Origin: Armatimonas sp043757465 | GTDB lineage: Bacteria > Armatimonadota > Armatimonadia > Armatimonadales > Armatimonadaceae | Assembly (NCBI RefSeq): GCF_043757465.1 | Contig: NZ_JAYVPL010000158.1 | Location: 124,001 to 188,000, forward strand | Length of the DNA stretch: 64,000 bases | Direction: 5' to 3' | Shown here: in pieces, positions 1 to 7,678 of the stretch | Position numbering within the stretch: the first letter of the stretch is position 1 | How the letters are laid out: each line of letters begins with the position of its first letter | Program-made: the position numbers and the translations under genes | The notes under the pieces: generated by a model | Told to the model about the DNA's origin: nothing | The model's database searches: none | What the model saw: the letters and a program-made list of their open reading frames with translations, nothing else

Positions 1-1
1 T

Positions 2-952
2 CCCGTTATCGGGAGCGGGGAGGGCGTGGTCGGTGTTGGTAGCGGCACGGACGCCATTGCGCTGGGGCTACGAGCACTGGGCGTGGGCGTAGGCGATGAG
101 GTGGTCACCACCCCGCTGACGGCCTTTCCCACGGTGGCAGCGATCCGGCAGCTCGGCGCGATCCCGGTCTTCGCAGACATTCAGCCCGAGACACTCTGCC
201 TCGATCCTGAGAAAGCACTGGAGAGAGTTGGGCCAAAGACAAAAGCCCTTGTGCCGGTACACCTCTACGGCCAAGCCGCCGATCTAGGGCCACTTCTGGA
301 GTGTGGGATTCCTGTGCTGGAGGACTGTGCCCAGAGCCACGGGACGCGCTGGGAGGGGCGGATGACGGGAACTCTCGGAGCGATTGCGGCCTTTAGCTTC
401 TACCCCACCAAAAATCTGGGAGCCTACGGCGATGGTGGCGCGGTGGCAACGAGCGATCCAGAGCTTGCCGCAAGGGTGCGGAGCCTGCGAAACTACGGTG
501 AGGGATCACAGCGCTACGAGCATCTCGTTGAGGGAGTGAACTCACGCCTGGATGAGCTTCAGGCAGCAATTCTACGGGTGAAGCTACGCCACTTGGAAGT
601 GTCCCTGGCTAGGCGACGAGAGATCGCGGCGCTCTACGACACGCTTCTGCAAGGCGTGGAGCGGCCCTGCGAGGCGCCCTACAGCCACCACACCTGGCAT
701 CTTTATGTCATCCGCACAGATGCCACACGACGCGATGCCCTGCGTCAGCATCTCGCGGAGCGTGGGATAGGAACCCAGATCCACTACCCGATTCCCCAGA
801 ACCGTCAGCCCGCACTGGCGCATCTCAACCAGCAAGACACCTGCCCGGTGGCGGACAGGGAGGCGGGAAGGATTCTCTCCCTCCCGCTCTACCCCGAGCT
901 CACCGACGAACAGATCGCCTCTATCGCCGAGCAAGTGAATACGTTCCGCTAA
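2..952 (+). CDS. DegT/DnrJ/EryC1-family aminotransferase, 5' end cut off by window edge
   Basis: PLP-dependent sugar aminotransferase family, which typically aminates nucleotide-linked keto-sugars for surface polysaccharides. The visible part (about 316 codons) keeps the cofactor-binding GSGTDA segment, the EDCAQSHG segment and the PLP lysine in FYPTKNLGAYGDGGA. The family is usually 360-380 residues, and the frame is open to the left edge with no stop. The first ~50 residues therefore lie outside the window, and the GTG at 26 is internal, not the start. The exact substrate cannot be told from this fragment. It could serve the polysaccharide locus further right, but it is not adjacent to it. 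It converges with the small minus-strand gene ending 3 bp away. Confidence 0.9.
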   Translation, partial: PVIGSGEGVVGVGSGTDAIALGLRALGVGVGDEVVTTPLTAFPTVAAIRQLGAIPVFADIQPETLCLDPEKALERVGPKTKALVPVHLYGQAADLGPLLECGIPVLEDCAQSHGTRWEGRMTGTLGAIAAFSFYPTKNLGAYGDGGAVATSDPELAARVRSLRNYGEGSQRYEHLVEGVNSRLDELQAAILRVKLRHLEVSLARRREIAALYDTLLQGVERPCEAPYSHHTWHLYVIRTDATRRDALRQHLAERGIGTQIHYPIPQNRQPALAHLNQQDTCPVADREAGRILSLPLYPELTDEQIASIAEQVNTFR

Positions 953-954
953 AA

Positions 955-1389
955 CTAGAGCTTCGCGTCTATCAAGCCGGTGATCCCGACCCCGGAGACA
1001 CGCCTCAGGGAGTCCAGATCCTTCACTTCGCGACTCTCGATAGGAATCATTCCCTTGATGCGAAGCTGTAGGCCTGCACGAGCATCCGCCTCCACCTGCG
1101 CGATAGCACGGACTTTCTCCACCTGCTCCCTCGGGCCGGTGATCTGGGCCGCGCCTGCGTATGTTCCCTTACCAATCGAGAGAATCGGTACGATCCGCGT
1201 CTCGGCGTCCTTAGTCGTTCCGCCAATCACTTTATTGACGGCTTTGTTGATCTCGCCGCCAAACTTGTCTATGGCGATAATAATCGCTCCGCCCTTCAGC
1301 AGCTTGTCGAGCTGTGCACTAGCCTGAGGCGCAATCACAAGTCCGCTGAGCATCCCTACCGCAAAAATAGCCACTGGTAAACGTTTCAT
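955..1389 (-). CDS. Small exported protein of unknown function
   Basis: 144 residues. The N-terminus is a clear Sec signal peptide: KR, a hydrophobic core and an ASA-type cleavage site near residue 25. The mature part has a GGAIIIAIDKFGG stretch, a segment TYAGAAQITGPREQVEKV and a C-terminus ending in VSGVGITGLIDAKL. I do not recognise the family and assign no function. The start is supported by a purine-rich AAGGAGAAAG upstream of the ATG. The gene is convergent with the aminotransferase and stands alone behind a ~220 bp spacer. Confidence 0.7.
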   Translation of the reverse strand: MKRLPVAIFAVGMLSGLVIAPQASAQLDKLLKGGAIIIAIDKFGGEINKAVNKVIGGTTKDAETRIVPILSIGKGTYAGAAQITGPREQVEKVRAIAQVEADARAGLQLRIKGMIPIESREVKDLDSLRRVSGVGITGLIDAKL

Positions 1390-1610
1390 CTTATTCTTTC
1401 TCCTTCAACCTAAAATCCGAAACCTCATGAGAAAGGCGCGACGGGATACCCGCCGCGCCCTGTCTCCATCTGCTCCGCGCACTCATCGTCGAGAGCCGCT
1501 ATGCCTCCCGGTAAACAGCCGCCAACTTTGGAGGCTGACCCAGGGCACAGCGCGATGGACTCAACCATTATACCTCGGCTGGCTCAAGTTTGTTCCTCAG
1601 TGTCATTTTT
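1390..1610. other. Intergenic spacer with a strong hairpin
   Basis: No gene is seen. An 11-position inverted repeat (1435-1445 with 1449-1459, one A/C mismatch, ATA loop) lies between the end of the Nudix gene and the small exported gene, both on the minus strand. On that strand the hairpin is followed only by a short TTTC, so it is a weak terminator candidate or part of a structured leader. Further short complementary blocks lie at about 1500-1560. I matched none of it to a known RNA family. Confidence 0.35.
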
Positions 1611-2450
1611 TCACAAAAGTGTCGCATTCCGCCGCTCCGCCTGTTTGGCGATCCAGCGATCTATAAGCTGGCGAGAGAGGGCGTAGGATGGGGGCAGCTC
1701 GGGGAGGCTGGTGTGATGAAACCAGGCGGCGTGAGAGAGTTCGGTAGGGTCGGGGACGATCTGGCCGGATTCGTAGCGGCAGATAAAGCCGACCATGAGC
1801 TGGTGGGGAAACGGCCAGGGCTGGCTGCCATCATAAACACACTCGCCGATGGTGATTTGCACTTCCTCGATGGTCTCGCGGCGGCAGCAGTCCTCTAGCG
1901 ACTCACCGGGCTCGACGAAGCCCGCTAAGATAGAGTAGCGCTTCCCCCAGCCTTCTTTTTGGCCGAGCAGAATATTGCCCGCACCGTCGTGGACAAGAAT
2001 CAGTACGGCGGGGGTAGCGGGCGGGTAGTGGTTGAAGCCGCACGCCGCGCACTTCTGGTTCCAGCCGTCGTCGTTGTGCGTCGGGCCGCCGCACGACGGG
2101 CAGAACCTTGCGTTTTTCTGCCAGCGGATGAGCTGCGACGCGTAGCCTGCCACGGTAGTTTCCTCGTCGGCGAGGTGCCCAAAGAGCGCACGCAGCCCCA
2201 AGCGACGGAGGCCCTCAGGCTCCACGGCATCGTCATCCGCAGCAGGTACTTGGAAATAGGCGAGGCACGGCAGGCCGTCCAGTGTCCCGATAAAGAGCGC
2301 ATTGTCGGGGGCACTGTCGCCACGGAGCAAGCTCGCACCGTGGCGGTTGTGGTGGACAAGAAGCTCGCCGTCAGCGACAAACGGCAGAAGCAGATACGGG
2401 CCAGTGGGCAGCACAAGAGGCTTGCCGGCGGGATAGGCGCGGACGAACAT
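1611..2450 (-). CDS. nudC: NudC-type Nudix hydrolase (NAD+ diphosphatase / RNA deNADding family)
   Basis: 279 residues, close to the usual size for NudC. Order: a variable N-terminal domain, a zinc ribbon with two cysteine pairs (CPSC near residue 115 and CAAC about 14 residues later), then a Nudix box GFVEPGESLEDCCRRETIEE that matches GX5EX7REUXEEXGU up to its last positions. The downstream SQPWPFP motif marks NADH pyrophosphatases of the NudC group. The family cleaves NAD(H) to NMN(H) and AMP and removes NAD caps from RNA 5' ends in the cytoplasm. Its ATG at 2450 lies back-to-back with the divergent selenoprotein gene, so the two share a very short promoter region. Confidence 0.9.
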   Translation of the reverse strand: MFVRAYPAGKPLVLPTGPYLLLPFVADGELLVHHNRHGASLLRGDSAPDNALFIGTLDGLPCLAYFQVPAADDDAVEPEGLRRLGLRALFGHLADEETTVAGYASQLIRWQKNARFCPSCGGPTHNDDGWNQKCAACGFNHYPPATPAVLILVHDGAGNILLGQKEGWGKRYSILAGFVEPGESLEDCCRRETIEEVQITIGECVYDGSQPWPFPHQLMVGFICRYESGQIVPDPTELSHAAWFHHTSLPELPPSYALSRQLIDRWIAKQAERRNATLL

Positions 2451-2472
2451 GCGTCATGGTACCATAGCGGGT

Positions 2473-3354
2473 ATGAGACAGACCCCGCTCTCTACCGGAG
2501 CCGATGTGGTGCTCGCCAATCACCTTGTGCCTGAGCAACCCACGGTATTTTTCTTCTACAAACCCAGTAGCCTGCTAGAGCAACAGTTCTACGAGGGTGT
2601 CCAGAAGCAGCTTGAGGGAAAGCCCGTCGCGCTTAAAGTTATTCACCTAAAGACGGGTGACGAGCCCATTGCCAAGAAAAACGAGATTACCGCGACACCG
2701 ATGGCGCTGATCTTCGACCGTCGGGGCCGTCAGACAGGCAAGGCGGCCAACCCTGATGAGCTGATGAAGTTTATCCGTGCGGCCAGCGACGTGGCGCGTA
2801 TTGACTGGGTAATGGACACAGCAGACCCGCACTTTGACGCTCTCAAGAAGCTGGGAATGCCCTTCAAGATGCCGCAGCAGATTCCGGGCATCATGCGCAC
2901 GATGAGCGTCAAACCCGAGGCGATGGTGATGGTGCAGCAGCTTGCAGGAATGATGCACTTCTCCGACGGTGCCCTGACACGCCGCCAGAAAGAGCTGGTC
3001 GCGACCTATGTCTCGGCGCTGAACCGGTGTAAGTACTGAGTGTCCAGCCATGGCGGATTCCTGCGGTCGCAGGGACAAGATCTCAGTGATGTGGACGCGG
3101 TCGGGACGGGCGATCTGACCAAAGCCAAGGGCCTAGCTCCCAAGGAGCGTGAGCTGCTCGGCTTTGTGAAGCGGCTGACCTTAGAGCCTGCCAAGGTCTC
3201 TGATCTCGATGTTGAGGCGCTACGAAAAGCGGGCTGGACCGATGAGCAGATCTTCGAGGCAACGTTTGACACCGCCCTCTTCGCCTTCTTCAACCGAATG
3301 GCCGATGCCTTCGGCCTAGACTACGACCCGCGCGGCTGGGCACCGCCGAAATAG
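2473..3354 (+). CDS. Selenoprotein: thioredoxin-like domain fused to AhpD-like (peroxidase-related) domain, UGA read as Sec
   Basis: Read through the in-frame TGA at 3037-3039, this is a 293-residue protein. Residues ~1-115 form a thioredoxin-like fold without a CxxC (PSSLLEQ at the active-site position). Residues ~120-293 form an AhpD/carboxymuconolactone-decarboxylase-type peroxidase domain. In that family the active site is CxxC followed four residues later by His. Here it reads C186-K-Y-U189-V-S-S-H193, so TGA sits exactly at the second catalytic cysteine. The protein after the TGA keeps the family C-terminus (AFFNRMADAFGLDYDP). CxxU AhpD-like selenoproteins are known in bacteria. The start is uncertain: ATG 2473 is chosen because ATG 2449 overlaps the divergent nudC start codon. 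Conventional gene calling would split it into 2449-3039 and a 3040-3354 fragment. Confidence 0.85.
3040..3077 (+). promoter_or_regulatory. Putative bacterial SECIS element of the AhpD-like selenoprotein
   Basis: Directly after the TGA, 3058-3064 pairs with 3069-3075 (7 bp, one G-U) around a GGTC tetraloop. The loop begins 25 nt after the TGA. SelB-binding bacterial SECIS hairpins typically have a G in the first loop positions and lie roughly 16-37 nt behind the UGA, so position and loop both fit. TGTCC at 3041-3045 could also pair with GGACA at 3073-3077 as a competing or outer stem. Confidence 0.65.
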
Positions 3355-3564
3355 CCATAGTTAAACGACCGAGAGGACTGTCTGCTTTAGCTGACGGGGG
3401 AATCGGCGACCTTTCTGCCGAAGGCTTAGGGGAAGTATTTTCAAAGTAACTGAGCCGTTTTCACGAATTATTTTTCACGGTTTTTTCACGTTAGGTTCAC
3501 TGACCCTTTACGCAAGCCGCCTAAGATGGGGATAACTTTACAACCTGATGGTGAAAGACCTAAG
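3355..3564 (+). other. Leader/intergenic region upstream of the CsgG-like gene, contains hairpins
   Basis: About 210 bp without a gene. The segment around 3377-3430 can form two small hairpins: GTC-GCT with AGC-GAC around TT, and TCGGC with GCCGA around a GACCTTTCT loop, followed by a purine-rich stretch. The rest up to the ATG at 3565 is AT-rich. The hairpins lack a T-run, so they are not an obvious terminator. They might be part of a structured 5' leader. I could not match it to a known riboswitch. Confidence 0.3.
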
Positions 3565-4647
3565 ATGAACATCAACAACAAGACTATTTTTGCGCTCACA
3601 GCGCTTGCAACCCTCCTGGTCAGTTTCCCTGGAATCTGCCAGGCACAGACTGCCACGGAACCCCTCAAAGCGTCCTCCGAAGCCCCTAAGACCAAGCGTG
3701 TCATGGTCGTAACCTTCCAGCAGCTTGATCGCAAGGTCAAAGACAATATCCCTCTGGGCCAGGAAGTTGCGGATCGAGTGACACTGGCGCTCGTTCAACA
3801 AGGAGCCCGCGTGGTGGAGCGTGCCGACTTAGCTGCAATCGAGAAAGAGCGTGGCTTGATTGCAGGCAATGGCGATAAAGGAGCTGTTCTGGAGCTAGGG
3901 AAGCTCAAGGGAGCTGCCGTGGCTATCATGGGCAAGATCACTGAGTTTGGTATTGTTGAAAAACAAAGCTCTCCGGGAAACGAGGTTACTAAATCACTGC
4001 TAGGCAGGTTCAAGCCCGTAAAAGATAAAGTGGTGAGTAAGGCATTCGAGCTGCGGGTGAGCATGGATGTCCGCCTGGTGAGTATCGAGACTGGGGATAT
4101 TCTGGCGGCATCCAGTGTGCTAGTAACCGAGGGCACGGATGAGAGCGATATCAACTCCCTGCTGAGCAAGAGCTTTGGAGGGACCGAGCTGCTCAAGCTG
4201 GGCCTGAGTGCGGTGCTGGGAAGCAAGAAAACGGAGCAGAATTCGCAGGCCGCGCCTCCTGCGGATAAGAATACGGCATGGAATGAGTCGCAAGCGGGTA
4301 AGTGTACGGAGCGTGCGGTACAGCAGCTTGTGGCACGGCTGATGGACAAGATCCCCCTTGCCTCCGAGACCGATATTGAGGATATGAGAGTTACCGCGCT
4401 TCAGTTCCAGGGGCTTGGGGACTACAGTGAGGCCACACAGATCGTGGAGGTTCTAGGAAAGCTTGCTGGAATCGGGGGAGCCGATCTCAAGAGCTACACC
4501 CCGGAGCTGACGGAGATTACCGTCCGAGGGAGTGCGAAGACTCTCAAAGGAATTGTGGGGAGCTTGTTGGCGGAGGAGTCTCTCAAGGCATTCAACCTGC
4601 GGGTTGCTAGCGCCACCCAAGACAGTGTGGTCTTCAAGAAAGGCTAG
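3565..4647 (+). CDS. Exported CsgG/HfaB-like protein
   Basis: About 360 residues from the ATG at 3565, chosen because it starts directly with a signal peptide (MNINNK, hydrophobic core, CQAQ cleavage region near residue 28). An upstream in-frame start would bury the signal. The first third carries the CsgG-family signature: VMVVTFQQLD, then a GQEVADRVTLALVQQG helix, then VVERADLAAIEKERG. A later segment, VSMDVRLVSIETGDIL, matches the conserved core strand of this fold. Known CsgG proteins form an outer-membrane pore for curli secretion. Many distant relatives are only periplasmic or outer-membrane proteins of unknown role. No curli subunit gene is nearby, so a secretion role is not supported. 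No lipobox cysteine is seen. A strong terminator follows. Confidence 0.65.
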   Translation: MNINNKTIFALTALATLLVSFPGICQAQTATEPLKASSEAPKTKRVMVVTFQQLDRKVKDNIPLGQEVADRVTLALVQQGARVVERADLAAIEKERGLIAGNGDKGAVLELGKLKGAAVAIMGKITEFGIVEKQSSPGNEVTKSLLGRFKPVKDKVVSKAFELRVSMDVRLVSIETGDILAASSVLVTEGTDESDINSLLSKSFGGTELLKLGLSAVLGSKKTEQNSQAAPPADKNTAWNESQAGKCTERAVQQLVARLMDKIPLASETDIEDMRVTALQFQGLGDYSEATQIVEVLGKLAGIGGADLKSYTPELTEITVRGSAKTLKGIVGSLLAEESLKAFNLRVASATQDSVVFKKG

Positions 4648-4655
4648 AGTTCCGA

Positions 4656-4704
4656 ATCCCCTCCGCAGGCCGACGGCCTGCGGAGGGGATTTTTTTATTT
4701 TCCA
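4656..4704 (+). terminator. Rho-independent terminator after the CsgG-like gene
   Basis: A perfect 16-bp inverted repeat (4656-4671 with 4675-4690) with a GAC loop is followed by a T-rich tract (4691-4700). It separates the CsgG-like gene from the sigma-factor operon. Confidence 0.93.
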
Positions 4705-4719
4705 ACAAAATCGGGCACA

Positions 4720-5220
4720 ATGCCCACTAACTCTCTGAAAGCAATGCTCACGCCCGACCTAAAACTCCTTCTGGAGCACAAAGACCGCATCTACCGACTC
4801 GCCTTGCGCCTGAGTGCGGGCTGCGTTTCCGAGGCGGAGGACATCACGCAGGAGACGCTTCTCGCAGCGCTCAAGACCCTCCCGCTCTTTCTGGGGCGCG
4901 CTCGGCTCACCACCTGGCTCCACACCATCACGATTCGTACCTGGCGTGCCCGGCAGAAACGCTTGCCGCTGAAGACTGAGTCGTTGGACGAATCGGAAGG
5001 CATTGCGCCGGAAGACATCGCCTTGCGGCTCGATCTGGATCGCGCGATCCGTACTCTTTCTGGCAGCCAACGCGAAGCGTTTGTACTGGTGAAGGCGGAG
5101 GGCTGGACGCATAAAGAGGCGGCAAAAATTCTAGGTGTGCCACAAGGAACCGTACAGGCCCGTGTCTTTGAGGCCACCCGCCGCCTACGGGAGCTGCTTT
5201 CGGAGGAAGAAATTAAATGA
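4720..5220 (+). CDS. ECF-type RNA polymerase sigma factor
   Basis: 166 residues, typical ECF size. The sigma-70 region 2 core runs from about residue 20 (DRIYRLALRLS, EAEDITQETLLAAL, then the ARLTTWLHTI segment). Region 4 spans about residues 105-160 and has the helix-turn-helix EGWTHKEAAKILGVPQGTVQ. A second possible start is the ATG at 4744; neither has a strong ribosome site. It overlaps the next gene by ATGA, so the two are translated as a pair, the usual arrangement for an ECF factor and its membrane partner. Its target promoters cannot be told from the window. Confidence 0.88.
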   Translation: MPTNSLKAMLTPDLKLLLEHKDRIYRLALRLSAGCVSEAEDITQETLLAALKTLPLFLGRARLTTWLHTITIRTWRARQKRLPLKTESLDESEGIAPEDIALRLDLDRAIRTLSGSQREAFVLVKAEGWTHKEAAKILGVPQGTVQARVFEATRRLRELLSEEEIK

Positions 5221-6434
5221 CCGAGAACGAGCTAGATCAACAAGCACGGCTCTGGCACGTGGAGAGCACCTTGAAGCCGCACAAGGCCGCGCCGCTCGAA
5301 GCACGCCTACAAGCCGCGCTCCCCGCCGCCCGTACCCGCCGCTGCTGGCAAGTCACTGGAGCCGTCGTAGCCCTTGCAAGCCTTCCTCTGGGTAGAGTAG
5401 CCGTGACGGTACTGAGCGACTACCGGCTGGCGAAATCAATAAAGATCGAGCCGCTGGAGATCTTTCCAGGAGAGAGGATCGTAAATACCCTGAGCCTTGG
5501 CCCCGATGGCACCGTGGCAGGTGCCACCCAGGAGATTCAGGGAATTCGGAAGGCTAAGCACAGTACACTCTGGAAGCCTGGTCAATCCCGCCCCAAGAGG
5601 ATCGGGCTGGCAGTGGTAAGAGGGATTCTCTCAAATGGCACCGTCGTCGGGTCTGTCTTTGACAAGAAATCGGGGTACAGCTCCGCACTCTGGGAAGGGG
5701 ATAACATTCGTCTGCTACAGCCTCTGGCGGGCTACGTGTCGACAAGTGCTGACTTTGTTCTGTCCGACGGAATCATTGGACATAGCCGGATGGCTCAACT
5801 CCCTGGTAAATCCCCAAAGGAAGTGGGGACACTCTGGCACGGCAGTAAGCTGGAGCCTCTAGAGAGAGATTTTGTTTTTTCACCCCAGGACTCTCCCCAT
5901 CCAATTGATGCCAACGCACAGAGCGAATTTTTGATCACCTCAAACCCATATAAGACCAAACACTACTGCATTTATTCAGGAAACAAGCGCATCCCTGTTC
6001 TACGCGAGGAACGGGATCAGAATAAAAACTTGATGTGGGAGGCCGATCCTAAGTTTTTAGGAAAAAATGGGATGATTTTTGGAATCATGTCTCGTGGGGG
6101 AGTGACCCAGGTAGCGTTCTGGACCTCACCGTCAGCCTCTCCCCGCCCGCTCTGGGAGAAGAGCTTTTCTTTTGGCCCGATGCCCACGGCGTGCACGGAT
6201 GCCGATGACGAAGGCAAAGTGGTAGGGGTGATGACCAACCCCATTACGGAGACCACGAGCCTGTTTCTCTGGAAAGCCGGTCGCTACTTCGATCTGCAAA
6301 GGCTACTTCCGCCGATCTCGGGCTGGCACCTGACCTCAGTTCTTCGGGTGGAGGGACGCTTTATTTTGGGACAGGGAACCTACCAGAGGAGACCCTCGCA
6401 CTACCGCCTGACCCTGCCACCTGGGTTTCCGTAG
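5217..6434 (+). CDS. Membrane-anchored protein, likely sigma-factor partner, with C-terminal repeat domain
   Basis: 405 residues. A short cytoplasmic N-terminus (about 40 residues) is followed by one probable membrane segment around residues 43-65. The large remainder is exported and contains repeated short units of the type LGPDGTVAG, ILSNGTVVGSV, ADDEGKVVGVM, resembling HAF-type or beta-propeller repeats. No zinc-binding anti-sigma (ZAS) motif is seen. Position and ATGA coupling to the ECF factor suggest an anti-sigma or sensor role. That is inference: the sequence alone shows a single-pass membrane protein with an extracytoplasmic repeat domain. Confidence 0.6.
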   Translation: MTENELDQQARLWHVESTLKPHKAAPLEARLQAALPAARTRRCWQVTGAVVALASLPLGRVAVTVLSDYRLAKSIKIEPLEIFPGERIVNTLSLGPDGTVAGATQEIQGIRKAKHSTLWKPGQSRPKRIGLAVVRGILSNGTVVGSVFDKKSGYSSALWEGDNIRLLQPLAGYVSTSADFVLSDGIIGHSRMAQLPGKSPKEVGTLWHGSKLEPLERDFVFSPQDSPHPIDANAQSEFLITSNPYKTKHYCIYSGNKRIPVLREERDQNKNLMWEADPKFLGKNGMIFGIMSRGGVTQVAFWTSPSASPRPLWEKSFSFGPMPTACTDADDEGKVVGVMTNPITETTSLFLWKAGRYFDLQRLLPPISGWHLTSVLRVEGRFILGQGTYQRRPSHYRLTLPPGFP

Positions 6435-6437
6435 GGC

Positions 6438-7652
6438 TCAGTCCAGGCGTCTTACGGGGTAGCCGCCTGCTTGGAGACAGGCTTCGAGGCGGGCGATATG
6501 CTCCTCGCCGCGCACTTCGATCAGCATCTCCACACCGGTGCGACCGTAGGGAATCTCGGCGCTGATGCGGTTGTGGGTCACTTCCATGACGTTGCCGCCC
6601 GCTTTTGCAATGGTGTCCAGAAGCGCCGCGAGGCCGCCGGGACGGTCGGGGCACGACGTGAAGAAGTGAAAATAGCGGCTGGTGCGGATCATTCCGCGCT
6701 CGATCAGATCAGAGAGCAGCTTGAGGTCAATGTTGCCACCGCAGAGAATACACGCCGTCTGCCCGACACCAAGCCCCGGATGCGCGAGCAGCGCCGCCAG
6801 CCCCGCCGCGCCCGACGGCTCGACCAGCACTTTCATGCGGGTGAGGAGCAGCAAAATAGCTTCGGCGATGCGCTCGTCACTCACGGTCACCACATCGTCG
6901 GCGAGGGCCTGAATGTACTCGAACGTGCGCTCGCTCGGGGCCTTGATCGCGATGCCATCGGCGATAGTGTCGCACGGGGTCAGGCGCGGCAGGAGCTTGC
7001 CCGCATGAAACGACTGCGCCGCCGCGTTTGCACCGGACGCTTGCACCCCGATGATCCGACAGTGAGGCCGCGCCGCTTTCACGGCCCGCGCGACGCCTGA
7101 GAAAAGCCCGCCGCCGCCAATGGGAATAATCACCGTGTCCAGCTCCGGCAACTCATCGAGTAGCTCCAGCCCCAGCGAACCCTGGCCCGTGATCACCCCG
7201 TCGTCGTCGTAGGCCGAGATAAAGACCGCGCCCGTCTGCGCCGCACGGTTTTTTGCCGCCGTGACCGCCTCATCGAAGTTCGCGCCCTCTAAAATCACCG
7301 TCGCGCCGTAGCCCTCAGTGGCTTGTACTTTGGCGATGCTCGCTCGCTCCGGCATCCAGATCGTCGCCGCAATCCCCGCCATCCGCGCCGCCAGTGCGAC
7401 GCCCTGCGCATGGTTGCCCGCCGATGCCGCGATGACGCCCCGCGCTTTTTCGTCGTCGGTCATGGTGGCAATGCGCCAGGTGGCGCCACGAATCTTGAAC
7501 GAGCCCGTCGCCTGGAGATTTTCCATCTTCAAGTGGAGCCCAAGGCAGCCTGTCTGTGCCGAGACCGCGCCCGATGTGTAGAGCGGCGTGCGGCGCACTC
7601 TGTCTCGCACACAGCTCTCGTAGGCGTGGCGGATCATTTCTGGTGAGACCAT
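6438..7652 (-). CDS. ilvA: Threonine ammonia-lyase (threonine dehydratase) with C-terminal ACT domain
   Basis: 404 residues from the ATG at 7652; longer in-frame extensions lack family similarity. Fold type II PLP enzyme. The PLP lysine is K53 in GSFKIRGA, the phosphate-binding glycine loop is IGGGGLFSG, and the segment SAGNHAQGVALAA is typical of threonine/serine dehydratases. The last ~80 residues form an ACT-type regulatory domain. The family converts threonine to 2-oxobutanoate and ammonia, either for isoleucine synthesis or for catabolism. The single ACT domain is the shorter (TdcB/IlvA-short) type, so biosynthetic versus catabolic use is not settled. It is divergent from the membrane protein starting 26 bp away. 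Confidence 0.92.
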   Translation of the reverse strand: MVSPEMIRHAYESCVRDRVRRTPLYTSGAVSAQTGCLGLHLKMENLQATGSFKIRGATWRIATMTDDEKARGVIAASAGNHAQGVALAARMAGIAATIWMPERASIAKVQATEGYGATVILEGANFDEAVTAAKNRAAQTGAVFISAYDDDGVITGQGSLGLELLDELPELDTVIIPIGGGGLFSGVARAVKAARPHCRIIGVQASGANAAAQSFHAGKLLPRLTPCDTIADGIAIKAPSERTFEYIQALADDVVTVSDERIAEAILLLLTRMKVLVEPSGAAGLAALLAHPGLGVGQTACILCGGNIDLKLLSDLIERGMIRTSRYFHFFTSCPDRPGGLAALLDTIAKAGGNVMEVTHNRISAEIPYGRTGVEMLIEVRGEEHIARLEACLQAGGYPVRRLD

Positions 7653-7678
7653 GGCGCTATTGTACCGAAAATAACCCT

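Noticed and set aside
1390..1610. Signal recognition particle RNA or another named small RNA
   Set aside because: The CTGTTTACC-like piece on the minus strand is reminiscent of 4.5S RNA, but the conserved GGAAGGAAGC loop is absent.
3037..3039. TGA as a nonsense mutation splitting a pseudogene
   Set aside because: It stands exactly at a catalytic Cys, downstream coding is intact, and a hairpin with a GG loop follows. A second gene shows the same pattern.
3370..3440. c-di-AMP (ydaO) riboswitch
   Set aside because: Short pieces look similar, but the required second half and pseudo-symmetry are missing.
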